64,000 nt of DNA from Erythrobacter sp. ANT-B3C2 (GTDB lineage: Bacteria; Pseudomonadota; Alphaproteobacteria; Sphingomonadales; Sphingomonadaceae): contig LXQI01000006.1 in the NCBI GenBank assembly GCA_001683845.1, positions 1 to 64,000 of the forward strand, given 5' to 3'. The position numbers and the translations under genes are program-made. Of this stretch, positions 27,704-37,488 are shown piece by piece. Numbering within the stretch: the stretch's first letter is position 1; each line of letters begins with the position of its first letter. A model generated the notes under the pieces. The model had not been told where the DNA came from and ran no database searches. It saw only the letters and a list, made by a program, of their open reading frames with translations.

Positions 27704-28677
27704 AGCACCTCGCGCACTGAGATTTTGATGAACTCGGCATCGTCGGAGATGACCCGTATGTTGATATCCGCAAAGCGCTGGTCGGCGCGCTCGGCCGCCG
27801 CGCGCACCGCATCGGAAATCTCGATTGTGTTCGATCCTGCCTGCCGGATCACGCCCAGGCCGATCACCGGCTCTCCGTTCAGCCGCACGAAGCTGGTCGC
27901 ATCGGCCGGGGCGAAATAGGCCTCGGCCACGTCGCCCACCCGGGTCGCATCGCGAATGATCACATCCTTGATCAATTCGGGCGTGCCGGCAGTGGCTTCG
28001 GCGCGCACAATCAATTCCTGCACGTTCGAGCGAAAGCTGCCCACCGGCACATCGAACGGCGCCCCGCCCAGTGCGTCGGCCACGTCGGAGATCGTCAGGC
28101 CGAAGCGGTTCAGCCGCTGTGGGTTTATCGCCACGCGCAATTGCTGCGGGCGCGAGCCGAATTGGTCGATACTGGCCACGCCGTCAGCGGTCAGCAGTGC
28201 GGGCACGATGTCGTTGTCGACAATCTGGGTCAGCGCCGCGACATCGTAGACCTCGCTGGAAACGGCCAGCGTCATGATCGAGGAGGCATCCGCGTCGGCC
28301 TTGACCACGCGGACCTGCTCCACCCGGTCGGGCAGTTCGCGAGTGACCCGGCTGACCGCCTCGCGGATATCGGCTGCGGCGACATCCAGATTGGTACCGG
28401 GGTTGAACTCGATGCGGATGCGCGAGCTGTTTTCCTCGCTGGAGGAGCGGATCTCGCGCACGCCGCTCACGCGTGCCGCCGCATCCTCCAGGACGCTGGT
28501 CACTTCGGTGTCCATCGTCTCCGGAGCGGCACCCGGGAAGGTGGCGCTCACGGTGACGATCGGCCGGTCAACATTGGGCAATTCGCGCACCTCGACCCCG
28601 TAGAAGGCGGCGATGCCGGCCATCACCATCAGCAGGTTCAGGACCACGATCAGCAGCGGCCGCTTGACCGCCAGCAT
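27704..28677 (-). pseudogene. N-terminal third of an RND efflux pump (AcrB family), 3' part deleted
   Basis: 'MLAVKRPLLIVVLNLLMVMAGIAAFYGVEVRELPNVDRPIVTVSATFPGAAPETMDTEVTSVLEDA...' collapsing after 'IKISVREVLIS' at the junction with the OMF fragment. Confidence 0.9.
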
Positions 28678-28712
28678 CGGCAGGTCGTTGGCTTCCTCGG
28701 TCAGCTTCCGGC

Positions 28713-29791
28713 TCAGCTTCCGGCTCCCGGTGCGGAGGCTGGTCGTACCTGCACCTGACGCGGCGCTTGGCGCATCGGCTGCACCAGTTCGACCCGCTGG
28801 CCTTCGCGGACCTTCTGCACGCCTCGATGATGACCAGGTCCGTGGGGCGCAGCGCCGCATCGATCAGCGCCATTCCGTCGCGGCGCGCGGCGATGGTGAG
28901 CGGCACCCGCTCGGCCAGGCCTTCGCGAACCACCCACATGTACGATCCCTCGCCGCCCCAGACGATCGCCTGCTCGGGTACCGCCGGGCGGGTTTCGCCT
29001 GCGCCTTGGAACTGCACGCGAAAGCTCATGCCGGGGCGCAGCCGGTCGTCGGAATTATCGACTTGGGTGCGCACGGTGTAGCTGCGCTGGTCGGAGGCGA
29101 TTGCACTCCCGACGGCGGTCACCCGCCCCCGAATGGTGCGGCCCGGATCGGAGAAGGGCGTCACGCTTACCACGCTTCCGGGGTCGAGTCGGGCAAAGGC
29201 GCTCTCCGGGGCCGGGAACTCGACGAACAGCACGCCGCGCCGATCGAGCTGAGCGATCACCGTATCCGGGCCGATGCGGTCACCCACATCGATATCGGTC
29301 AGGCCGATATGGCCGGAGAACGGCGCCCGCACCGTACGGTCGGCCAGCACGGCCTGCGCTTGTTCCAGCGCCACCCTGGCCGAGGCCAGCGCGGTTTCCC
29401 CGGCCTCGATCTGGCTGTCGGAGATCGCGCCCGTGTCCTCGATCCGGCGGTACCGGGCAAGCAATTGAGAGGCTTCCTGCACCTGCACCTGCGCCAGGTC
29501 CACGGCCAGCTGCTCGCGCCGCCGGTCGAGCACCACCAGCGGGGCGCCCTGCCGCACGTAATCGCCAGGCGAGAAATTAACCGAGCGGACCTGCCCCGCG
29601 CTTTCGGGATATAACTGGGCCGAGGTCTGCGCGCGGGCGGAGCCGACCGCCTCGATCTGCAGCTGCTCGTCGAGCATCTGCGGGCGTTCCGCCACCACCG
29701 CCACTGGTGCGCGCGGGGTCTTCTTGGGCTCGCCAGCGCACCCTGCTGCAATGACGAGAGACGACAGGGTAAGCAGGGAACAGCGTCGCAT
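28713..29791 (-). pseudogene. RND membrane-fusion (HlyD-type) lipoprotein with C-terminal frameshift
   Basis: 'LTLSSLVIAAGCAGEPKK' lipobox; 'YPESAGQVRSVNFSPGDYVRQGAPLVVLDRR'; frame switches near 28825 from 'DLVIIEA' to 'VQKVREGQRVELVQPMRQAPRQ'. Confidence 0.85.
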
Positions 29792-29923
29792 GCGCGCTCC
29801 TTGCCCGAGCACTTGCGGCAATACCAGTCGCACAATTGTATCGCGTGCAAGGCAACGCCGCCTTCTCGCCCGCGCCTTGTTGAAGAGCGCGTCCGTGCTC
29901 GCCGGAGCCTATTCTGGAGCGCC

Positions 29924-30814
29924 TCAGCAGCGGGCGATCAGGGCGTCGAGCATCCAGGTGCTGGCCGGCCCGGGCCGGCTGTCTTTCCGCCAGAGTGCAT
30001 GGAGCGTGTAATTTACCCCAGCGGCCTCCGGGATCGACAGCGCCCGCAGCCGGCCGGCGGCGAGATCATCCTTAACAACATGGCGTGGCATGTTGCCCCA
30101 GCCGATCCCCTCCAGCAGCAGCGCGTGCTTGGCCCCCAGATCCGCTAGCCGCCAAGTGCGCGGGCTGAGGACCGAGAACTCGCGACCTTCGGTGAGCGGC
30201 GAGCGGTCGGTCAGCACCAGCTGTAGGTGCTGCCGCGTTTCACCCGGTGCAATCGCCGCAAGCTGGGCGAGGCTGTGCGAAGGCGCGGCCACCGGCACCA
30301 GCTCGACGCTGCCGACCGCCCGGCGCTCCAATTCCGGCAAATCGAGAATGTCGGGCCCGGCAATCGCGAGATCGGCCCGCTTGTCCAGTACCAGCGCCGC
30401 CACCGCTCCGAGCGCCTCGACGTGCAGCCGCAGATTGACGGTCGGGAAGGCTTCCTGGAACTCGCGCAACACACCCGCGATGGTGCTGCTCGGGACCATC
30501 ACGTCCACCGCCAGCGCAACTTCGGTCTCCAGCCCCTGCCGCACGCCCCGGGCCCGCGCCAGCAAGCCATCGGTCTCGTCGATCACCGCGCGGGCATCGG
30601 CCAGCAGCGCCCGCCCGGGCTCGGTCAGTTCGGGTCGCCGCGAGCCCCTGCGGTTGAACAGCGAAAGGCCGAGCTGCGCTTCGAGCGCGCCGATCCCGTA
30701 GCTGACCACCGAGAGCGCCCGCCCGAGCTTGCGCGCGGCCCGCTTGAAGCTGCCCTCATCCGCCACAGCGATGAAGATGCGCAGCTGGTCGAGCGTGGGC
30801 TGGCCGATCTCCAC
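29924..30814 (-). CDS. LysR-family transcriptional regulator
   Basis: 'LDQLRIFIAVADEGSFKRAARKLGRALSVVSYGIGALEAQLGLSLFNRRGSRRPELTEPGRALL'. Confidence 0.95.
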   Translation of the reverse strand: MEIGQPTLDQLRIFIAVADEGSFKRAARKLGRALSVVSYGIGALEAQLGLSLFNRRGSRRPELTEPGRALLADARAVIDETDGLLARARGVRQGLETEVALAVDVMVPSSTIAGVLREFQEAFPTVNLRLHVEALGAVAALVLDKRADLAIAGPDILDLPELERRAVGSVELVPVAAPSHSLAQLAAIAPGETRQHLQLVLTDRSPLTEGREFSVLSPRTWRLADLGAKHALLLEGIGWGNMPRHVVKDDLAAGRLRALSIPEAAGVNYTLHALWRKDSRPGPASTWMLDALIARC

Positions 30815-30915
30815 CGTTCAACTCCGTCGATCAACATGAGCGTCTTTATCCCGGTTTTGCATCCAGTCTGCAAGCGCCACATGGGCATCAACCAAACACA
30901 CGGAGGCAACTGGCC

Positions 30916-31614
30916 ATGATCGAACGAAGAGCATTCGAAAGCCTCGGCACAGCCAATCACGGTTGGCTTGATGCCCATCACCATTTCTCCTTCGCCGAAT
31001 ACCACGAGCTGAGCCGCACCAACTGGGGCCAGCTGCGCGTCTGGAACGACGACATCATTGCCGCCAAGTCCGGCTTTCCGCCGCACCCGCATAGCGACAT
31101 GGAAATCATCACCTATGTCCGCAAAGGCGCGATCACCCATCAGGACAGCCTGGGCAACACAGGGCGGACCGAGGCCGGCGACGTCCAGGTGATGTCTGCC
31201 GGAAGCGGGGTGACTCACGCCGAATACAACATGGAGGACGAGCCCACTCAGATCTTCCAGATCTGGATCATCCCCGACCAGCGCGGCGGTGAGCCGAGCT
31301 GGGGCGCACGGCCGTTTCCCAAGGGCGACCGGACCGGCCGCTTCGTTACCCTCGCTTCGGGCTTCGCGGCCGACGAGGGCAGCCTCCCGATCCGCACCCA
31401 GGCGCGGGTGCTGAGGGCCAGCCTGAAGGCCGGCGAAACGGTGAGCTACGACACCACCGCCGACCGACACCTCTATCTGGTGCCCGCCACCGGCAAGGTC
31501 CGGATCGGAGACGTGGAGTTCAGCGCCCGCGACGGCGCCGCGATCACCGGGCTGAACCAGATCGCGGTGACTGCTCTGGAAGATAGCGAATTGGTCATGG
31601 TCGACGCGCGCTAG
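30916..31614 (+). CDS. Pirin-family protein (YhhW/quercetinase-like)
   Basis: 'HHHFSFAEYHELSRTNWGQLRVWNDDIIAAKSGFPPHPHSDMEIITYVRKGAITHQDSLGN...MSAGSGVTHAEYN'. Confidence 0.95.
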   Translation: MIERRAFESLGTANHGWLDAHHHFSFAEYHELSRTNWGQLRVWNDDIIAAKSGFPPHPHSDMEIITYVRKGAITHQDSLGNTGRTEAGDVQVMSAGSGVTHAEYNMEDEPTQIFQIWIIPDQRGGEPSWGARPFPKGDRTGRFVTLASGFAADEGSLPIRTQARVLRASLKAGETVSYDTTADRHLYLVPATGKVRIGDVEFSARDGAAITGLNQIAVTALEDSELVMVDAR

Positions 31615-31682
31615 GCAGCGCCCAACCCGCCGGTGAGCCGCGACCTTTCGGCTCGCCGTCTCGAAAGAAACGGAGAACAGCA

Positions 31683-32261
31683 ATGTCACAGCCCTACAAG
31701 GTCGGCGTGCTCGTCGGCAGCCTGCGCCGCGAATCGATCAATCGGAAGGCGGCCCAGGCGCTCGCCCAACTGGCACCGGACGGTCTTGCACTGGACATCA
31801 TCGAGATCGGCGATCTGCCGTTCTACGACGAGGATGTCGAAAAAGCCGGCGCGCCCGAGCCATGGACCCGGTTCCGCAAGCAGGTTGCCGGGTCCGACGC
31901 GATCCTGTTCGTCAGCCCCGAGTACAACCGCTCGGTGCCCGCTGTGCTCAAGAACGCAATCGACGTTGGCTCCCGCCCCTACGGCAGCAGCGCATGGGCC
32001 AAGAAGCCGGCGGCCGTGATGACCCTTTCGCCAGGCGCGTTGGGCGGCTTTGGCGCCAACCATCATTTGCGGCAATCGCTGGTGTTCCTCGACATGCCAG
32101 TGCTCCAGCAGCCTGAAGCTTATGTTGGCGGTGGATTCACCCTGTTCGGGGAGACCGGCGATTTGGTGGCGGAGGACAAGACGGTGTTCTTCCAGAGCTT
32201 CATCGACGCCTTTGCAGCCTGGATCGAGCGCACTGCGGCCGAGCCGAAAGCTACCGCGTGA
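31683..32261 (+). CDS. NADPH-dependent FMN reductase family protein
   Basis: 'KVGVLVGSLRRESINRKAAQAL', 'DAILFVSPEYNRSVPAVLKNAIDVGSRPYGSSAWAKKPAAVMTLSPGALGGFGA'. Confidence 0.95.
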   Translation: MSQPYKVGVLVGSLRRESINRKAAQALAQLAPDGLALDIIEIGDLPFYDEDVEKAGAPEPWTRFRKQVAGSDAILFVSPEYNRSVPAVLKNAIDVGSRPYGSSAWAKKPAAVMTLSPGALGGFGANHHLRQSLVFLDMPVLQQPEAYVGGGFTLFGETGDLVAEDKTVFFQSFIDAFAAWIERTAAEPKATA

Positions 32262-32500
32262 CGGCCTGCCGTCATTTCGGCCACACTTCACACCGATAAT
32301 ACCGGCAGCATCGCACGCAGGGCACCTCGCCAGAACACCGCCATGCCGCTAAGGCTGCCCCCTGACGCCCGCCGGCCCCGGCCGGCGGCGCGTCGGTGGG
32401 TCGCTGATCGAGGTTCCTGCTGCAATCGTTCCACTCACCGGATGCGACGCTGATCGAGCGGATCCGCGACAATTTCGGGCGCCGCGCGGTCGGAATTACC

Positions 32501-33214
32501 GTGGCTTTGGCGCTGGAGGTATTGATCCTTCTGCTGCTGCTGACGCTCGGAACCTCCGATGCCGGACGCGAGCAGCGTGGCCCAACGCTCACCACCATCG
32601 ACGCGAGCCCGCCGGCGCAGGAGCCGGTTGAGGACCCCGAACCCGAGCCGGCGCCCAGCGATCCTGAACCGCAGCCGAGCGCCGCACAGCCGCAACCGAC
32701 CTTGCCGGAGCCGAACCTGTCCGTGGACCCGGCGCCGAGCCCGCCCGCCATCGTCCCGCTGCGCCCGCAACAACCGGCCCCAGCCGTCACAGCGTCACCC
32801 AGCCCGCAACAACCGGGGGCCGCGCCGCAAACGGTTCTGGGCCCCGTGCAGGGCCCGCCGGTGGGGCCCGCCGACCGGGGCGCAGGGGCGGATACTGAAA
32901 TTGTGGGAACGGCCCCCAATGGCGAGCCGCTCTACGCCGCTGCCTGGTATCGGCGGCCCTATCCCGACGAATTGCGGGGCTATCTGTCCACGGCGAGCGG
33001 ACCCGGATGGGGCCTGATCGCCTGCCGCACGGTTGCGGAATACAGGGTGGAGGACTGCGTTGCGCTGGAAGAATCGCCCCGGGGCTCGAACATTTCGCGC
33101 TCGGTGCTAGCCGCGTCCTGGCAGTTCCGGGTTCGCCCGCCGCGCGTGGGCGGTCGCTCGCTGGTAGGAACCTGGGTGAGGATCCGGATCGATTACGATC
33201 TGCGCTCGCGCTAG
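32501..33214 (+). CDS. Hypothetical TM plus Pro-rich protein (TonB-like architecture); start may lie upstream
   Basis: Leu-rich TM then long Pro/Glu/Ala linker and C-terminal globular region 'LYAAAWYRRPYPDELRGYLSTASGPGWGLIACRTVAEYRVEDCV'. Confidence 0.6.
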   Translation: MALALEVLILLLLLTLGTSDAGREQRGPTLTTIDASPPAQEPVEDPEPEPAPSDPEPQPSAAQPQPTLPEPNLSVDPAPSPPAIVPLRPQQPAPAVTASPSPQQPGAAPQTVLGPVQGPPVGPADRGAGADTEIVGTAPNGEPLYAAAWYRRPYPDELRGYLSTASGPGWGLIACRTVAEYRVEDCVALEESPRGSNISRSVLAASWQFRVRPPRVGGRSLVGTWVRIRIDYDLRSR

Positions 33215-33579
33215 CCGGCCCTCCCGCACCGTGTGCGGAAGTTCGGCGCGGTATGATCGTCTGTTCAAATACTAGCGGGCAGACTGCTGGGCTGTTTGGC
33301 GGAGGCAGATTGGCTAAGCAGCGCATCTGATATTTGGAGAGCCCACCCTTATCGAACGGCAGAGCAGGCCAAGATCATCACCGACCATTTCGCCGAAGGC
33401 CATGGTGGCATCCGCGCCTCCGCGGTGGCACCACCTCGGGCCGGTGATCCACGGCTACACGAAGCGACCCGGGCGCAGCTCCCGCTCGTTTGGCACGGCC
33501 CATGTTGTGGCAGGCAATGGTCCCGAGCGCCGATCCGGCGGGCCAGTTCCAGACCAGTCCGCCGATCTGCCCAATCGGC

Positions 33580-34950
33580 TTACGGGAGAAACAGACCGGC
33601 AAGCGCAGCGCTCATCAGATTGGCCAGCGAGCCCGCCGCCAGAGCCTTGAGGCCGAGCCGGGCGATCACCGGGCGCTGGTTGGGCGCAAGGCCGCCGGTC
33701 ACCGCCATCTGGATGGCGATCGAACTGAAATTGGCGAAGCCGCACAAGGCAAAGGTCACAATCGCCTGACTGCGCGCCGAGAGTGCGCCCGGCTCTAGCG
33801 CCCGCAAATCGATAAAGGCGACAAATTCGTTCAACACGATCTTGGTGCCGAACAGCCCGCCGGCCACCCGCGCCTCCTGCCAATCGACCCCAATCAGGAA
33901 CATCATCGGCGCGAACACCCAGCCGACTAGCCCCTGAAAGGTAAGGCCCGAAACACCGAACAGCTCGCCCACACCGCCCAATATGCCATTGGCGAGCGCG
34001 ACCAGCGCGACGAAGGCGAGCACCATCGCGCCCACCGCCACTGCCAGCCGCACGCCAGTCTGCGCTCCTTGAGCGGCCGCTTCGATGATGTTGGCCGGAT
34101 GCGAGCCGGGCTCGAAGTTCTGCGCCACTTCCACCTCGTGCGCCGGCACACCGCCCTCGGTGATCGCCGCCGGGCCCTCCGCGCTGATGCGGGCCTGCGG
34201 CAGGTTCAACTCGGCTTCGGACAGGGCTGGAGCGGCTTCGTGCGGGTCGGGCATGATGATCTTGGCCATCAGGATGCCGCCCGGTGCGGACATGAACGCG
34301 GCCGCCAGCAGGAACGGCAGATAGGCCTCGCCCAGCAACCCGGCATAGGCCGCCAGGATCGTGCCCGCCACGCCGGCCATGCCCACACTCATCAGCGTGA
34401 ACAGCCGCGAAGGCGACAGTGCCGCGAGATAAGGCCGCACCACCAGCGGGCTTTCCGACTGGCCCACGAAAATGTTGGCCGCCGCACCCATCGCCTCGAC
34501 CTGGCTGATCCCCGTGACCCAGGCGATCGCACCGCCCACCCAGCGCACAAGCCGCTGCATCACGCCAAGATGGTAAAGGATCGACACCAGCGCCGCGAAG
34601 AAGATGATCACCGGCAGCGCGCCCAGCGCAAAAGTGTTGGTGAACGGGTTGTCTGCCGGGGCACCGAACAGGAAGGCGGTCCCCTCGTCGGCATAGGAGA
34701 GCAGCGCGGCAACGCCGTCGGCCATGGTTTGGATCGCCGCCTGCCCCCAAGGTACCCGCAGCACCAGCAGGGCGATCCCGGCCTGGAGTGCAAAGGCGGG
34801 GACCACGCTGCGCAGCCTGATCTGCCGCCTGGCGCTCGACAGCGCGAAGGCGATGAGCAAGATGGCTGCAATGCCCGCGATGCCAATCAAATTATCCTGC
34901 ACGAGCCCCCCGCCGCATCGAATCGAGCGCGCTCCCCATCGCCCAACCAC
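33580..34950 (-). CDS. Concentrative nucleoside transporter (NupC family); start approximate
   Basis: 'FLFGAPADNPFTNTFALGALPVIIFFAALVSILYHLGVMQRLVRWVGGAIAWVTGISQVEAMGAAANIFVGQSESPLVVRPYL', C-terminal 'FALCGFANFSSIAIQ'. Confidence 0.95.
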   Translation of the reverse strand: MVGRWGARSIRCGGGLVQDNLIGIAGIAAILLIAFALSSARRQIRLRSVVPAFALQAGIALLVLRVPWGQAAIQTMADGVAALLSYADEGTAFLFGAPADNPFTNTFALGALPVIIFFAALVSILYHLGVMQRLVRWVGGAIAWVTGISQVEAMGAAANIFVGQSESPLVVRPYLAALSPSRLFTLMSVGMAGVAGTILAAYAGLLGEAYLPFLLAAAFMSAPGGILMAKIIMPDPHEAAPALSEAELNLPQARISAEGPAAITEGGVPAHEVEVAQNFEPGSHPANIIEAAAQGAQTGVRLAVAVGAMVLAFVALVALANGILGGVGELFGVSGLTFQGLVGWVFAPMMFLIGVDWQEARVAGGLFGTKIVLNEFVAFIDLRALEPGALSARSQAIVTFALCGFANFSSIAIQMAVTGGLAPNQRPVIARLGLKALAAGSLANLMSAALAGLFLP

Positions 34951-35025
34951 GGGGCAAGGTCAAAGTGCGACCGGCTGGCACGCATCCTGCTTTCCTTTTG
35001 CCGGCTCCGCCCATACCGACATCAA

Positions 35026-35709
35026 ATGACGACGCTTTCCGCACCCACTATCCCCCGTTCCCTGTTCGTTTTTGGGCTGCTGTACGGCGGCATGATCTGC
35101 ATCGCCGGCGTGCTCGGGGCCAAACAGGTGGCCATCGGCCCACTGGCGGTGGAGGCGGGTATCTTCCCCTTCCTACTGCTGGTGGCGATCTCCAGCTCGG
35201 TGGCCGCTGTGTTCGGCCGTTCAACGGCGGACCAGCTGGTGCGCTACGGCTTCGTGCCGCTGGTGGCCGCGATCGTCCTCACGGCGCTGGTGCTGCGCCT
35301 CCCGACCGACCAGGGAATGTACGAGCCCGCGAAGGAGGCCTTCCCCATCATTCTGGGACAGACGTGGCGGCTGATGGCGGCCGGGATCATCGCCTACGGG
35401 ATTTCGATGACGCTCAACGTCTATCTCTTCGCGCGACTTACTCGCGGAGGCGTGCGGCTGCTCGCGGTGCGAGGGGCCATTGCCTCGGTCCTGAGCCAGG
35501 TGGTAGATACGGTGATCTTCATCACCGTCGCATTCTACGCGGTGCGGCCGATCGGCGATTTGATTCTTGGCCAAGCTTTGGCCAAGGTTGTGCTCTCGAT
35601 CGTTTTCGTCCCTCCGGTGATCCAGTTGCTGGTCTTCGTGGCGCGCCGGCTCGATGCGCCGAACGGCAAGGCGGCGTGGAACGAAGACGTATCGAGCCGG
35701 CAAGTCTGA
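35026..35709 (+). CDS. yhhQ: Queuosine precursor transporter (VUT/YhhQ family)
   Basis: 'LLYGGMICIAGVLGAKQVAIGPLAVEAGIFPFLLLVAISS', 'AIASVLSQVVDTVIFITVAFYA'; ATG at 35026 in frame. Confidence 0.88.
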   Translation: MTTLSAPTIPRSLFVFGLLYGGMICIAGVLGAKQVAIGPLAVEAGIFPFLLLVAISSSVAAVFGRSTADQLVRYGFVPLVAAIVLTALVLRLPTDQGMYEPAKEAFPIILGQTWRLMAAGIIAYGISMTLNVYLFARLTRGGVRLLAVRGAIASVLSQVVDTVIFITVAFYAVRPIGDLILGQALAKVVLSIVFVPPVIQLLVFVARRLDAPNGKAAWNEDVSSRQV

Positions 35710-35721
35710 GAGGCGATCGGC

Positions 35722-37452
35722 CTAGAACCGCAACCCGAGCGCTGCACCTCCTAGAAAATAGCAGAACAGCGTGATCAGCGCGATCCCCACCAGATTGAGC
35801 ACGATGCCGCCGCGGGCCATATCGGCAATGGTGACCGCCCCCGTGCTGAAGACGATCGCATTGGGCGGCGTGCCCACCGGCAGCATGAAGGCGCAGGTGG
35901 CGGCGAAGGCAGCCGGGATCAGCAGCGTCAATGGATCGGCGCCGATGCCCAGCGCCACCCCGCCAAGAATCGGAATGAATGTGGCGGCTGTGGCGGTGTT
36001 GCTGGTGACCTCGGTGAGGAACAGGACGATCGCGACCACCGCGGCCACCAGCAGCACGGTCGGCAGAGTGCCCAGCCCGCTCACCTGCACCCCGAACCAG
36101 GCGTCAAGCCCGGTGGCGGCGACCGCGCTGGCCAGGCTCAATCCCCCGCCGAACAGCAGCAGGACCCCCCAGGGCAGCCCGTCCTCCGCATCCTTCCAGT
36201 CGAGCACCATCTCCCGCCGGCCACGGCCCGGCAGAACGAACATCGCAACTCCAGCGGCTATGGCGACGGCGGTGTCGTCCATCTGCCCGAACCAGCCGAG
36301 ATCGCGGGCCAGCCCCGGGATGCTGGAAAGCAGGCCGGGCGCCACCCACAGGAAGGCTGCCGCGCAGAACACGAGCGACACCACCTTCTCGCCCTGGCTG
36401 AATGGGCCCAGCTTGCGGATTTCTTGGTCAATCATCCCCCGCCCGCCGGGCACCTCGTCGAGATCGAAGCGATAGAGCAACCGGGTCATCAGCACCCAGC
36501 CAATGAGAATGAAGGTGAAGGCCAGCGGCACACCCAGCAGCATCCAATCAAGAAAGCCGATCTCGATGCCCAGCTCGGTTGCCGCATAACCGGCGATGAT
36601 GGCGTTGGGCGGGCTGCCCAAGAGTGTGCCCAACCCGCCCAGGCTGGCGGACCATGCGATCGCCAGCATCAGGCAGATGGCAAAGCGCCGGATGTTCTCA
36701 TCGGGCACGGGATCGATCTGGCCGGGCCGGTGCGCTGTCCCGGCGCCAGCGCCTTCGCCCGCCTCCGCCCTTATCCGATCGCTAACCAACGCGATCACCG
36801 AAAGGCCGATCGGCAGCATCATCAACGTGGTCGCGGTATTGGACACCCACATCGAGAGGAAGCCGGTGGACAGCATCAGCCCCAGCACGATCTGCTGTGG
36901 CGAGGTCCCCACACGTCTTAGTGTGAGCAGCGCAATACGCCGGTGCAGGTTCCACTTCTCCATCGCGATCGCGATGAGAAAGCCGCCCAGGAACAGGAAG
37001 ACGATCGAGCTCGCATAGGGCGCGGTACTCTCCGCCACGGTCAGCTCTGTGAACATGGGCAACAGGACGATGGGGAGCAGCGAGGTAGCCGCCAGCGGGA
37101 TCGCCTCGGTCATCCACCAAACTGCCATCAGCGCTGCGACAGCCGCCACATAGGCCGCTTCCGGAGAAATGTTCTCGGCCCCGCTCAGCGCCAGCCAGAC
37201 CGCCAGCCCGGCCAGCGGCCCGAGCAGGCGCAACGTCCAGGTCAGGCGGGCCGAGCGCCGGCCCGCCGGGGCGTTCCCGGAGAAATCCTCGAACTCGCCC
37301 TGCTGTCGCACCTCGTCAGACACGCCCTCTCCGCTCCGCCTTTTGGAAGGTGCTAGCATCAACCTCCCGGCTCGATCCCCACTTTCCTTGGGAGCCCGGG
37401 CTCCTGTCCCGGCTGATGACTTGAGAACGCCCCGAAGGTCGGCTCGTGACAA
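35722..37452 (-). CDS. SLC13/DASS family anion permease; start approximate
   Basis: 'VWWMTEAIPLAATSLLPIVLLPMF', 'FLFLGGFLIAIAMEKWNLHRRIAL', 'SNTATAATFIPILGGVA', 'FMLPVGTPPNAIVFSTG'. Confidence 0.95.
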   Translation of the reverse strand: MSRADLRGVLKSSAGTGARAPKESGDRAGRLMLAPSKRRSGEGVSDEVRQQGEFEDFSGNAPAGRRSARLTWTLRLLGPLAGLAVWLALSGAENISPEAAYVAAVAALMAVWWMTEAIPLAATSLLPIVLLPMFTELTVAESTAPYASSIVFLFLGGFLIAIAMEKWNLHRRIALLTLRRVGTSPQQIVLGLMLSTGFLSMWVSNTATTLMMLPIGLSVIALVSDRIRAEAGEGAGAGTAHRPGQIDPVPDENIRRFAICLMLAIAWSASLGGLGTLLGSPPNAIIAGYAATELGIEIGFLDWMLLGVPLAFTFILIGWVLMTRLLYRFDLDEVPGGRGMIDQEIRKLGPFSQGEKVVSLVFCAAAFLWVAPGLLSSIPGLARDLGWFGQMDDTAVAIAAGVAMFVLPGRGRREMVLDWKDAEDGLPWGVLLLFGGGLSLASAVAATGLDAWFGVQVSGLGTLPTVLLVAAVVAIVLFLTEVTSNTATAATFIPILGGVALGIGADPLTLLIPAAFAATCAFMLPVGTPPNAIVFSTGAVTIADMARGGIVLNLVGIALITLFCYFLGGAALGLRF

Positions 37453-37488
37453 TCGCGCCGTACCGGCGAACGAACAGGGGACGCCTGC

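Noticed and set aside
34069-35025. N-terminal extension of the YhhQ-containing ORF
   Set aside because: Antisense to the nucleoside transporter; the real start is the ATG at 35026.
34900-35025. preQ1 riboswitch upstream of yhhQ
   Set aside because: Looked for a preQ1-type leader because of the queuosine transporter, but could not support any consensus structure by eye.
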